A stretch of 64,000 nt of DNA from Pelagibacterium sp. (lineage in GTDB: Bacteria > Pseudomonadota > Alphaproteobacteria > Rhizobiales > Devosiaceae): assembly GCA_002723255.1 (NCBI GenBank), contig PBNW01000033.1:1-64000 (forward strand), given 5' to 3'. The notes under the pieces were generated by a model. That model was not told where the DNA came from. It did not search any database and was given only the letters and a program-made list of their open reading frames with translations. Both the position numbers and the translations under genes were made by a program. Shown in pieces: positions 34,469 to 43,254 of this stretch (its first letter is position 1; each line of letters begins with the position of its first letter).

Positions 34469-36745
34469 ATGCCTGACTATGGCCACGAGCTAATGTTCGG
34501 GACATTTACGACACCATCCGCCAAGGATCCCCAGCACGCCGTTGCGATTGCCCAAGTGGCCGAAGCGGCGGGGCTGGATGCCGTGACGATCCAGGACCAC
34601 CCCTATAATTCGGACTTTCTGGACACCTACACGCTGCTGACCTGGATCGCGGCCAAGACCAGCCGCATCAGGGTAGCCGCCAATGTCACCAATCTTCCGC
34701 TTCGCCCGCCAGTGGTGCTGGCCAAGGCGGCCGCAAGCATCGACCTGCTTTCGGGCGGGCGGTTTGAGATGGGGCTGGGGGCCGGCGGGTTTGGCGATGC
34801 GATCAAGGCGGCAGGCGGGCGGGATCTGACCGCCGGCCAGCGCGTCGATGCGCTCGAAGAGGCAATCGGGATCATGCGGTCGATCTGGGATACCAGCCGG
34901 GCCGGGCTCAAGCATGAGGGCGAGCACTATCAGATCAATGGTCTGCGGCGCGGACCGCGTCCCGCGCACGCGATCGGGATCTGGCTTGGCGCCTACAAGC
35001 CCCGCATGCTTCGGATTACCGGAGCCAAGGCCGATGGATGGCTGCCAAGCTGGGATTATCTCAAGTCGCCCACGATGGTTGAATCGAACGCGATGATCGA
35101 CGAGGCGGCGCGTGCAGCCGGACGGCAGCCTTCCGATATCAAACGGCTGCTCAACTTCGGACGTCCGGCCATTCAGTCGGCCAATGGCGGGTTCTTGCAG
35201 GGACCGGTACGCCAGTGGGTCGAGCAATTGTCCGAGCTGATCCTCGAACACGGGTTCAGCGGGTTCTTTTTCGGGGGCGACGACCCGGACCTGCTGCGGG
35301 CGATTGGCGAAGAGATCGCGCCGGAGGTCCGGAGCGTTGTGAGCAGGGCGCGGGCCGGTTCAGGTGTTGTGGCGCCGCGTCCGAGTGCGGTGCTATCCAA
35401 GCGGATGGAGGGGATCGATTATGACGGCTTGCCCCCTGCCCTTGCGGACCGCGCCATCGAACCGGGCGATTTTCGCTATGAGGGCGTGCGGCATTCCTAC
35501 ATCTGGTCGGGGCGGCCGGGGCTGGTGATCAAGCCGGAAACGGCCGAAGAGGTTTCGGCGGCGGTGCTTTATGCGCGCAAGCAAGACGTGCCGCTTTCGG
35601 TGCGCAGCGGCGGGCATGGGATCAGCGGGCGTTCGACAAACAGAGGCGGGATTATCATCGATCTTGGGTCGATGAACGCCATTGAGGTGCTCGATGCGCA
35701 AAGCGGGCTGGTGCGGCTGGGCGCCGGTGCGCGCTGGAGTGAGGTTGCGGCAAAGCTCGGCGAGCATGGGCTGGCAATGAGTTCGGGCGATTATGGCGGC
35801 GTCGGGGTTGGCGGGCTCGCAACGGCGGGCGGGCTGGGTTATCTGGCGCGCAAGTTCGGGCTGACCATCGATCATGTGGCGGCCGCGGAGATTGTTTTGG
35901 CCGATGGGCGGATCGTGCGGGCGGACAAGGACAATGAGCCCGATTTATTGTGGGCCATTCGTGGCGCCGGCGGCAATTTCGGCATCGTTACGTCATTCGA
36001 GCTTGAAGCCTATCCCCTGGGCAATGTGATCCAGGCCGTTCAGGTATTCGATGGCAGCGATATGGCGGGCGTTCTCGAGCGCTGGGGCGCGCTGGTCGAG
36101 GCATCGCCGCGCGAGTTGACCAGCTTTCTCATGGCGGTGCCCGGACGGGCCGACCAGGGGCCGCTGGCCCAGGCGATCAGCGTTTATGCAGGCGAGGATG
36201 CCGATGCGGCGGCCGAGGCGATCAATGCTTTGGGCGAAGCCGGGCCGATTGTCGATCAGCGCGCTTATCTGACACCTTATGCCGGCGTTGTGGCCCATCC
36301 GGGCGGTGAGCATCGCGGGGGGAGCGCTGTGATCCGGTCGGGGCTGGTTGACCACATCACGCCCGAAGTCGCGGCGCGGGCGAACGGGCTGCTGGCCTCG
36401 GGGGCGGCCAATCTGTTGCAGATCAGATCGGTGGGCGGAGCCGTCAACGATGTTGCGGCTGACGCCATGGCCTATCCGCACCGGACGCAGAATTTTTCGC
36501 TGACTGCCGCCGGCAGTCGCGGGCGGGCGGAACTGCTCGATGGGCAATGGGGCGACCTTCGGCCACTGCTCAAGGGCATGTATCTCAATTTCGAGACCGA
36601 CACACATCCAGACAGGCTGGTCGAGGCGTTTCCCGAGCCCACATTGTCACGATTGCGGGCGCTGAAACGGCGCTATGACCCTGACAATGTGTTCAATCTG
36701 AACTTTGCAATTGAACCCCAGGAGAGCATTCGCGCCGCCTCATGA
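34469..36745 (+). CDS. LLM-class oxidoreductase fused to BBE-type FAD oxidase
   Basis: A 758-residue fusion of two flavoenzymes. Residues 1-295 have a luciferase-like fold (GTFTTPSAKDPQHAVAIAQ; SGGRFEMGLGAGGF near 94). Residues about 330-755 form an FAD-linked oxidase of the berberine-bridge / 6-hydroxy-D-nicotine oxidase type: the SVRSGGHGISGR motif has His383, a candidate for covalent FAD, and the C-terminal BBE text is YDPDNVFNLN. The second covalent position, Cys in bicovalent enzymes, is Tyr442. Each domain looks complete. A monooxygenase-oxidase couple is inferred, with unknown substrate. Divergent from an HxlR regulator and 3 bp from a convergent GH1 gene. Confidence 0.88.
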   Translation: MPDYGHELMFGTFTTPSAKDPQHAVAIAQVAEAAGLDAVTIQDHPYNSDFLDTYTLLTWIAAKTSRIRVAANVTNLPLRPPVVLAKAAASIDLLSGGRFEMGLGAGGFGDAIKAAGGRDLTAGQRVDALEEAIGIMRSIWDTSRAGLKHEGEHYQINGLRRGPRPAHAIGIWLGAYKPRMLRITGAKADGWLPSWDYLKSPTMVESNAMIDEAARAAGRQPSDIKRLLNFGRPAIQSANGGFLQGPVRQWVEQLSELILEHGFSGFFFGGDDPDLLRAIGEEIAPEVRSVVSRARAGSGVVAPRPSAVLSKRMEGIDYDGLPPALADRAIEPGDFRYEGVRHSYIWSGRPGLVIKPETAEEVSAAVLYARKQDVPLSVRSGGHGISGRSTNRGGIIIDLGSMNAIEVLDAQSGLVRLGAGARWSEVAAKLGEHGLAMSSGDYGGVGVGGLATAGGLGYLARKFGLTIDHVAAAEIVLADGRIVRADKDNEPDLLWAIRGAGGNFGIVTSFELEAYPLGNVIQAVQVFDGSDMAGVLERWGALVEASPRELTSFLMAVPGRADQGPLAQAISVYAGEDADAAAEAINALGEAGPIVDQRAYLTPYAGVVAHPGGEHRGGSAVIRSGLVDHITPEVAARANGLLASGAANLLQIRSVGGAVNDVAADAMAYPHRTQNFSLTAAGSRGRAELLDGQWGDLRPLLKGMYLNFETDTHPDRLVEAFPEPTLSRLRALKRRYDPDNVFNLNFAIEPQESIRAAS

Positions 36746-36748
36746 GGG

Positions 36749-38080
36749 TCAGGCGACGCGGGAGCGGTTGGCTCCCGTGAGAAGAGACTGGAAGGCACGG
36801 TAGGACGATTTGGGCGTGCGTTTCTGAGTCTTGTAGTCGACGTGAACCAGCCCGAAGCGCTTGTCATAACCTTCGGCCCATTCGTAATTGTCGAGCAGGG
36901 ACCAGCCGAAATAGCCCCGCACGTCAGCGCCGCGTCTTTGCGCGGCGAGGACGGCGCCCAGATGGCCGTCGTAATAAGCGATGCGACGCGGATCGTCGGT
37001 GCCCTCGATCTCGGCCATGCCGTTTTCAGTCACATAAAGCGGGATGTCGGTATAATCGGCGGCGATGCGGGTGAGGATTTCCTCGAGGCCCTCGGGGAAG
37101 ATTTCCCAGCCGATGGCCGTCTTTTCGAGGGGGCCATCAACCTTGCGCAGCGGGAAGGCGCCGCGTTCGGGAGCGTGCTCGTAAAGGCCGCGGGTGTAGT
37201 AATTGACGCCGAACCAATCGAGAGGCGTTGAAACCACCGCCATATCGTCGGCGAAATCATCGGGCATGTGGGGCGCGAAATGAGCGAGGACGTCGGCGGG
37301 GTATTTGCCCTTGAACAATCCGTCGAGATACCAGCGGTTGAAGATGCCGTCCCAAAGGCGCGCGGCGCCCATATCCTCGGGCTTGCCGGTGGCGCCCTGG
37401 GCGACTTCGAAATTGCAAACGATACCGAGGTTCTTGCCGCCTTCGGCGCGCATGGCGTTGATGGCCATGCCGTGGGCCAAGAGCACATGATGAGAGGCAC
37501 GGGCCGCGGCGCGGATGTCGCGATAGCCCGGTGCGTGGGCGCCGAGCATGTGGGACAGGAAGGCGACGCACCATGGCTCGTTAATGGTGGCCGTTGTTTC
37601 GAGCCGGTCGCCGAAATTTTTCTGGATCAACACGGCGTATTCGGCGAACCAGTTGGCGATATCGCGATTGAGCCAGCCGCCCCTGTCCTGCAGGGCACTG
37701 GGCAGATCCCAATGGTAGAGCGTTGCGAAGGGTTTAAGGCCCCGCTCGAGCATGCCGTCAATGAGCCGGTCGTAAAAATCGATACCCTTTTGATTGACCG
37801 CGCCTATGCCCTCGGGGATCAGGCGGGGCCAGGCGAAGGAAAAGCGATAAGCGTCGAACCCGCCATTGGCCAGCAGGTCGAGGTCTTCGGGCCAGCGATT
37901 GTAATGATCGCAGGCGATCTTGCCGGTTTCGCTGTTGTGAACATTGCCGGGCGTGGCTGAAAACGTATCCCAGATGGAAGACCCGCGGCCATCGGTCTGG
38001 CCGCCCTCGATCTGATAGGCAGCCGTGGCCGCGCCAAACAGGAAATTCTCGCCGAAATCGGCGCGTTTATGGCTGAACAT
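36749..38080 (-). CDS. GH1 family beta-glucosidase
   Basis: A 443-residue cytoplasmic glycoside hydrolase cleaving beta-glucosides such as cellobiose. It begins MFSHKRADFGENFLFGAATA. The acid/base Glu is in ATINEPWCVA near residue 168, and the nucleophile Glu is in LYVTENGMAE near residue 350. There is no signal peptide. The start at 38080 has GGCGGAG upstream; a longer frame would include a likely operator palindrome at 38110. It is convergent with the flavin fusion gene. Confidence 0.92.
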   Translation of the reverse strand: MFSHKRADFGENFLFGAATAAYQIEGGQTDGRGSSIWDTFSATPGNVHNSETGKIACDHYNRWPEDLDLLANGGFDAYRFSFAWPRLIPEGIGAVNQKGIDFYDRLIDGMLERGLKPFATLYHWDLPSALQDRGGWLNRDIANWFAEYAVLIQKNFGDRLETTATINEPWCVAFLSHMLGAHAPGYRDIRAAARASHHVLLAHGMAINAMRAEGGKNLGIVCNFEVAQGATGKPEDMGAARLWDGIFNRWYLDGLFKGKYPADVLAHFAPHMPDDFADDMAVVSTPLDWFGVNYYTRGLYEHAPERGAFPLRKVDGPLEKTAIGWEIFPEGLEEILTRIAADYTDIPLYVTENGMAEIEGTDDPRRIAYYDGHLGAVLAAQRRGADVRGYFGWSLLDNYEWAEGYDKRFGLVHVDYKTQKRTPKSSYRAFQSLLTGANRSRVA

Positions 38081-38109
38081 TGTCGGCTCTCCGCCCAGAG
38101 TGCGATTTT

Positions 38110-38123
38110 TGTAATCGGTTACA
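38110..38123. promoter_or_regulatory. Putative LacI-type operator of the beta-glucosidase gene
   Basis: TGTAATCGGTTACA has 5-bp perfect arms around a CG-centred core, the usual architecture of LacI-family sites. It lies 29 bp upstream of the GH1 start. It differs from the AglR site. Confidence 0.55.
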
Positions 38124-38179
38124 TTATGGTTATCAGCGTTTTTCGCCCTTGTCATCATCGAGAACCGAGACAATCGATG

Positions 38180-39259
38180 TCAGCCTATTTTTGCTCTCGA
38201 TAAAGTCGCGGCAAGCCGCTCGGCAATGGCGAGGAACGCCTGCGCGTCGGGACCGTCTCCAGAGGACACGGCGGGTTTTCCGGCATCGGCGCCCTCGCGG
38301 ATCGACATGACCAGGGGGATTTCACCGAGGAACGGGATGCCCATGTCCCCTGCTGCGGCTTTTGCACCGCCATGGCCGAAAATGTCGTAGCGGTTGCCGG
38401 TATCGGGCGCGATGAAATAGCTCATGTTTTCGACAATGCCGAGCACGGGGACGTTTGTCCTGGCGAGCATGTCGATGGCCTTTTTCGCATCGATCAGCGC
38501 CAGATCCTGTGGCGTTGAAATGATCACCGCGCCGGCCAGTTCGACCTGTTGAACGAGTGAAATCTGGATGTCGCCGGTTCCGGGAGGCAGATCGACGACG
38601 AGAACGTCGAGCTGGCCCCAATCGGTCTCACGCAGCAATTGGCGGAGCGCCGACGTTGCCATGGGACCGCGCCAGACTACCGCTTGCGTACCGGTGAGCA
38701 TGGGACCGATGGACATGGCTTTGAGGCCATAAACTTCAAACGGCTTGAAAATGCCGTCGTCGCGGACAGCGGGCTTGCCTTCGATACCGAGCAATTTTGG
38801 CAGGGACGGACCGTAAAGATCGGCGTCGAGAATACCCACCTTGAGGCCCTGCCGGACAAGGCCCAGAGCGATATTGACCGCACATGTGGACTTACCGACA
38901 CCGCCCTTGCCCGAGCCAACGGCAACGATGTGTTTGATGCCGGGAACGGCGGATTTGGGGGGCGGGCCGGGGCGCGGTGCAGCGCCTTTTGGCGCGGCCT
39001 GGGCCGGAGCCTTGTCGCCGGTTAGCGAGACCATGACCTTGCGGCCCTCGGCAGCCTGGTGGGCGGCCTGTTCGGCTGCCGTGCGAGCCGGGGCAAAGGC
39101 CGTTTCCATGCCCGGCGACACGGAGATGGCAAACGCCACTGCGCCCTTGGTAACGATGATGTCGGACAGACCGGGGAATTCGGCAAGCGAAGACCCGCCG
39201 GGCACTTCTATGGTGCCCAGCGCGTCCTGGATTTTCTTGCGGACATCATCCTCGGTCAA
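38180..39259 (-). CDS. mrp: Mrp/ApbC-type P-loop ATPase, iron-sulfur carrier
   Basis: A 359-residue protein predicted to transfer Fe-S clusters in the cytoplasm. An N-terminal MIP18/DUF59-like domain (1-85) is followed by a Pro/Ala-rich linker and the NBP35/Mrp ATPase with deviant Walker A GSGKGGVGKST near residue 116. The C-terminal NMSYFIAPDTGNRYDIFGHG lacks the CxxC found in many Mrp proteins, as seen in other alphaproteobacteria. The start is a TTG, set by the family N-terminus TEDDVRKKIQDAL. It lies 7 bp after the aldolase gene. Confidence 0.9.
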   Translation of the reverse strand: MTEDDVRKKIQDALGTIEVPGGSSLAEFPGLSDIIVTKGAVAFAISVSPGMETAFAPARTAAEQAAHQAAEGRKVMVSLTGDKAPAQAAPKGAAPRPGPPPKSAVPGIKHIVAVGSGKGGVGKSTCAVNIALGLVRQGLKVGILDADLYGPSLPKLLGIEGKPAVRDDGIFKPFEVYGLKAMSIGPMLTGTQAVVWRGPMATSALRQLLRETDWGQLDVLVVDLPPGTGDIQISLVQQVELAGAVIISTPQDLALIDAKKAIDMLARTNVPVLGIVENMSYFIAPDTGNRYDIFGHGGAKAAAGDMGIPFLGEIPLVMSIREGADAGKPAVSSGDGPDAQAFLAIAERLAATLSRAKIG

Positions 39260-39266
39260 GTCGGGC

Positions 39267-39923
39267 TCAAATGATCGACTGGCCCGTGGACTTCCAATCC
39301 TTGACGAAAGCGTCGAGGCCCTTGTCGGTCAAGGGATGATCGGCAAGCTTTTTGAGCACGCCCGGCGGAATGGTCGCCACATCGGAACCGGCCAGAGCGG
39401 CGTCGGAAACGTGGTTGGGCGAGCGGATCGAGGCGGCCAGGATCTGGGTGTCGAAACCGTAATTGTCGTAGATCACCCGGATATCGGCGATGAGCTGCAT
39501 GCCATCGAGATTGATGTCATCGAGACGGCCCAGGAACGGCGAGATGTAGGTGGCGCCGACCTTGGCGGCCAGCAGGGCCTGATTGGCCGAAAAGCACAGC
39601 GTGACGTTGGTCTTGATGCCGCGGTCGGACAGAGTCTTGCAGGCCTTCAGTCCGGCCAGAGTGAGCGGAACCTTGATGACGACGTTGTCGGCGATCTTGC
39701 TCAGCACATCAGCCTCGGCCATCATGCCGTCATAGTCCGTGGCGGCAACTTCTGCGGAAACCGGCAGGCCCGGCAACAGATCGCAGATTTCCTTGACCAC
39801 TTCCTTGAAATCGCGGCCCGACTTGGCCACCAGCGACGGGTTGGTGGTGACGCCGTCGAGCAGGCCTGCATCATGCAGTTCCCGGATTTCGCTTATGTCG
39901 GCGGTGTCGACGAAAAACTTCAT
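39267..39923 (-). CDS. fsa: Fructose-6-phosphate aldolase / transaldolase-like
   Basis: A 218-residue member of the short transaldolase family (TalC/Fsa), which cleaves fructose 6-phosphate or moves C3 units in the pentose phosphate pathway. It starts [16 protein letters not shown], the Schiff-base Lys is in NVVIKVPLT near residue 86, and [20 protein letters not shown] follows. GGGGGAG lies upstream of the ATG. Whether it acts as transaldolase or aldolase cannot be decided by eye. An inverted repeat sits in its promoter region. Confidence 0.9.
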   Translation of the reverse strand: MKFFVDTADISEIRELHDAGLLDGVTTNPSLVAKSGRDFKEVVKEICDLLPGLPVSAEVAATDYDGMMAEADVLSKIADNVVIKVPLTLAGLKACKTLSDRGIKTNVTLCFSANQALLAAKVGATYISPFLGRLDDINLDGMQLIADIRVIYDNYGFDTQILAASIRSPNHVSDAALAGSDVATIPPGVLKKLADHPLTDKGLDAFVKDWKSTGQSII

Positions 39924-39946
39924 TTTCTCCCCCTTGGGATAATACT

Positions 39947-39962
39947 TTGGTCTAATGACCAA
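39947..39962. promoter_or_regulatory. Inverted repeat in the fsa promoter region
   Basis: TTGGTC (39947-39952), TAAT, GACCAA (39957-39962). The TGGTC-N4-GACCA layout resembles sites of GntR/FadR-type regulators. It is 24 bp upstream of the fsa start, overlapping a possible -10 (TATTAT, minus strand). Confidence 0.5.
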
Positions 39963-40005
39963 GGTGTAGCATGGAATGGCTGTGCCGCAATAATGGCGTC
40001 AGGTT

Positions 40006-41190
40006 TTATCGGGTTGCGCCAACGATGGCATCGGCCAAGCGCTGGATGCGTTCGTCAGCCAGGCCGGCGATGTTTATGCGGCTGTCATCCAACATATAGA
40101 CAGCATTTTCGGCTTTTAAATGGTCGACGGTCTCAACTTTGAGCCCCAAAAGCGAAAACATGCCACGATGCTCGGCAACGAAATCGAAGTCCGAGCTGTT
40201 GGAGCGCGACCGGATCGCATCGGCCAGTGCCTGGCGGTTGGCGACCATGCGGTTGCGCATGGCCTCAAGCTCGGCCTTCCACTCGGCCCGCAATTCCGCA
40301 TCGTCGAGAATGATACGCACGATCTCCGCGCCGTGATCGGGCGGCTGGGAATAGGCGCCGCGAATGACGTTGAGCATCTGTGAATTGGCAATGTCGCCCT
40401 GAGCCGCGTCCTTGCCCACCACGATGGCGCAGCCGACACGCTCGCGATAGATGCCGAAATTTTTCGAGCAGCTCGTCGCGCAGACAAATTCGTCGATTTC
40501 AGCCGCCAACGCGCGCAGACCGTACGCGTCTTCGTCCAATCCGTCGCCGAACCCCTGATAGGCCATGTCGACGAGCGGGAAGGCTCCGGTACGCTTGAGA
40601 GATGCAATGACCCTGTGCCACTGGTCGTGGTCGAGATTGGCGCCCGTGGGATTGTGGCAGCAGCCATGGAGCAGGACGATATCGTTCTTGCCCAGGCTAT
40701 CGAGTTTGGAGAGCATATCGGCGAACCGGACCTTGCCGGTTTCCGGGTCGAAATAGGGGTAGGCCTCGACCTTAAAGCCAGCCTGTTCGGCCATGGGCTT
40801 GTGGTTGGGCCATGAGGGATCGGAAATCCAAACGGTCGCGTCGGGGTTGGCGCGCTTCAAAAGCGTCAGCAGCACCCAAAGGGCACCGGTGCCGCCCGGC
40901 GCCTGTGCGGCGCGAACACGGTCGTCGGGTACCGCGCCATCGAGCGCGAGATTGACCATGGCCCTGGCAAAACCCTTGTTGCCGGCCACCCCGATATAGG
41001 ACTTGGTTTTCGAGGTGGAAACGATCCGCTGCTCGGCTTTTCTGACGGCGCTCATGATGGGCGTGTTGCCCTCGTCGTCCTTATAGACGCCGATGCCGAG
41101 GTCGATCTTGCCGGGCCGGTCGTCGGCGGCAATTTCGGCCATCAGTGCAAAAATCTTGTCCTGGGGTGCCTTGGAAAGGGTCTCGAACAT
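40006..41190 (-). CDS. Aromatic amino acid aminotransferase (class I, AspC/TyrB-like)
   Basis: A 394-residue PLP enzyme transferring amino groups between aromatic or dicarboxylic amino acids and 2-oxo acids. It starts MFETLSKAPQDKIFALMAEI. The GGTGALWVL segment near residue 102 and HGCCHNPTGANL near residue 180 are typical of subgroup I-alpha, the PLP Lys is in SCSKNFGIYRERVG, and a substrate Arg lies near the C-terminus. A much longer in-frame extension upstream looks non-coding. Confidence 0.9.
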   Translation of the reverse strand: MFETLSKAPQDKIFALMAEIAADDRPGKIDLGIGVYKDDEGNTPIMSAVRKAEQRIVSTSKTKSYIGVAGNKGFARAMVNLALDGAVPDDRVRAAQAPGGTGALWVLLTLLKRANPDATVWISDPSWPNHKPMAEQAGFKVEAYPYFDPETGKVRFADMLSKLDSLGKNDIVLLHGCCHNPTGANLDHDQWHRVIASLKRTGAFPLVDMAYQGFGDGLDEDAYGLRALAAEIDEFVCATSCSKNFGIYRERVGCAIVVGKDAAQGDIANSQMLNVIRGAYSQPPDHGAEIVRIILDDAELRAEWKAELEAMRNRMVANRQALADAIRSRSNSSDFDFVAEHRGMFSLLGLKVETVDHLKAENAVYMLDDSRINIAGLADERIQRLADAIVGATR

Positions 41191-41324
41191 TCTCGCTCTC
41201 GAGCTTGGATAGGGAAACGGCGCGCGGCCTTTATAGTTTCCCCCGGCGCTAATGCAATGGCCGGGGGTAACCAAGTGGGGGAATGGTTTTGCGAAATATG
41301 ACCAGGGCCGGGATTGGCATTCGG

Positions 41325-41954
41325 TCAGAGCGGGGGAGAGGACGGAACCGTTACAAAGACATCGTAACGCGTGGTCTTGCCCGCTATCTGATGGCTGGGC
41401 TTGCGCAGACCCTCTATCGATGCGGCGCGTTGGGGCCATTTGAGGACGACGCGATGTGTTGCGGCAGCAAGCGCTGCTTCCATAAGTTCGCGCGCATCGG
41501 GATCGGCGCCGACAACATCGCGAAGATCGCGCATCTGCTTTTTGACCAGCGCTGATTTGTTACGCTCGGGGTGCATGGGATCGACCAACACAACTTCGGG
41601 CGCAAGCGTTAGCAGAAGGTCGCGGGAATCGCCGTGGAGCAGCGTCATGCGCGCAATGATGACGGCGAGGTCTTCGCTGTGGTCGCGGGCGGCGTTCATG
41701 GCGCGATCGAGGGCGGCGTGGACCTGAGGGTTGCGCTCAATGAGGGTGACCTGGGCACCAAGCGAAGCGAGGAAAAACGCGTCGCGCCCCATGCCGGCGG
41801 TCGCGTCCACGATGGTTGGCAGCGCCCCTTTTGCCATGCCGCAGGCCCGCGGCAGGGGGTGCCCCCTGCCCTCGCCACTGCGCAGACGGAAACCGACGGC
41901 GCCGCCGACAAAGTCGATCACTATTGGCGATGAGGCAGGATCAACGTCTGGCAT
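41325..41954 (-). CDS. rsmJ: 16S rRNA (guanine-1516-N2)-methyltransferase
   Basis: A 209-residue SAM-dependent methyltransferase that modifies G1516 of 16S rRNA. RsmJ hallmarks are DATAGMGRDAFFLASLGA (SAM binding) and the catalytic-region text VDPMHPERNKSALVKKQMRD. The start is taken at ATG 41954 (MPDVDPASSP); the frame stays open for 250 codons upstream, but that is opposite the M20 gene. It is divergent from the amidohydrolase. Confidence 0.88.
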   Translation of the reverse strand: MPDVDPASSPIVIDFVGGAVGFRLRSGEGRGHPLPRACGMAKGALPTIVDATAGMGRDAFFLASLGAQVTLIERNPQVHAALDRAMNAARDHSEDLAVIIARMTLLHGDSRDLLLTLAPEVVLVDPMHPERNKSALVKKQMRDLRDVVGADPDARELMEAALAAATHRVVLKWPQRAASIEGLRKPSHQIAGKTTRYDVFVTVPSSPPL

Positions 41955-42074
41955 CTCGAGGTCCAATTCTGTAAAGGGGGGATAGCCTCCTGCCCGGCCA
42001 GAGACAAGAGACGTTGACGCCGCGTGCCGCGGCGCAGACAGTAGACGCTTCACATATCGCCTCCAGGTTTTCCC

Positions 42075-43244
42075 ATGCCCATCATCAATCGTGTTGCCGA
42101 GTTCCACGCCGATATTGCCGCGTGGCGCCAGCACATCCATGCCAATCCCGAGCTTCTCTACGATGTCCATGAGACGGCCGCTTTCGTGGTCGAGCAACTC
42201 AAGAGCTTTGGCGTCGATGAGGTGGTGACGGGAATCGGGCGGACCGGGGTGGTCGGCGTTATTCGCGGCAAGGGCGATTCGGATCGCGTCGTGGGGTTGC
42301 GGGCCGATATGGACGCCCTGCCGATCACCGAGCGGACCGGCAAGCCCTATGCTTCGGGCAACAGCGGCAAGATGCATGCCTGCGGCCATGACGGGCACAC
42401 GGCCATGTTGCTGGGCGCGGCGCGGTATCTTGCCGAAACGCGCAATTTCGATGGCACCGTCATCGTCATCTTCCAACCGGCCGAAGAAGGCGGCGGCGGT
42501 GGGCGCGTCATGGTGGAAGACGGGCTGATGGAGCGTTTCGGCATTTCCCAGGTCTTCGGCATGCACAATATGCCGGGCATTCCGCTGGGCGAATTTGCCA
42601 TACGGACCGGCGGGATCATGGCTGGAACCGACCAGTTCGCGATCGATGTCGAAGGCCATGGCGGGCCCGCGGCCATGCCGCACCTGGCCGTCGATCCGGT
42701 GATCGTTTCCGCTCACATCATTTCGGGACTGCAGACGCTGGTGTCACGCTCGATCGATCCGATCCGCTCAGCGGTTCTTTCGGTGACGACCGTCAACGCC
42801 GGCACGGCCTACAACGTCATTCCGCGCACCGCGCGGCTGACCGGCACCGTCCGGACGCTGGACGAGGATGTGCGCACGCAGATGGAAGAAGGCATCAAAC
42901 GGCTGGCACCCCAGCTTGCGCAGGCGTTCGGTGCGAACGCGACGGTGACCTGGATGCAGGGGTATCCGGTTACGGTCAATGCGCCCGAGCAGACGGATTT
43001 CGCCGCCGAAGTGGCCCGGGAAATCGTCGGGGAAGATCGGGTGAACGATGCCGTCGATCCGACCATGGGGGGCGAGGATTTCGCCTATATGCTCAATGCG
43101 CGGCCGGGGTCCTATATCTTTCTCGGCAATGGCGACAGCGCGGATTTGCACACCGACACCTATGATTTCAACGATGAAGCCATTGATCTGGGCGTGAGCT
43201 ATTGGGTGCGGCTGGCGGAGAGGGCGCTGGCGGCGCGGCAGTAG
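42075..43244 (+). CDS. M20D amidohydrolase (hippurate/N-acyl amino acid hydrolase type)
   Basis: A 389-residue dinuclear metallopeptidase that removes acyl groups from N-acyl amino acids. Metal ligands are in HACGHDGHTAM near residue 98, the catalytic Glu pair in QPAEEGGGGGRVMVEDG, further His in FGMHNMPGIPLGEF and a late ligand in MGGEDFAYML. There is no signal peptide. The AbrB-type transporter begins 10 bp later, so the two are likely one transcript. Confidence 0.93.
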   Translation: MPIINRVAEFHADIAAWRQHIHANPELLYDVHETAAFVVEQLKSFGVDEVVTGIGRTGVVGVIRGKGDSDRVVGLRADMDALPITERTGKPYASGNSGKMHACGHDGHTAMLLGAARYLAETRNFDGTVIVIFQPAEEGGGGGRVMVEDGLMERFGISQVFGMHNMPGIPLGEFAIRTGGIMAGTDQFAIDVEGHGGPAAMPHLAVDPVIVSAHIISGLQTLVSRSIDPIRSAVLSVTTVNAGTAYNVIPRTARLTGTVRTLDEDVRTQMEEGIKRLAPQLAQAFGANATVTWMQGYPVTVNAPEQTDFAAEVAREIVGEDRVNDAVDPTMGGEDFAYMLNARPGSYIFLGNGDSADLHTDTYDFNDEAIDLGVSYWVRLAERALAARQ

Positions 43245-43254
43245 GAGCGCGCCG

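Noticed and set aside
38081-38173. 31-codon N-terminal extension of the GH1 gene
   Set aside because: It contains the likely operator palindrome and precedes the conserved family N-terminus, which has its own ribosome site.
41955-42716. Upstream extension of the rsmJ frame to 463 codons
   Set aside because: The extra part is antisense to the M20 amidohydrolase and shows no similarity to RsmJ.
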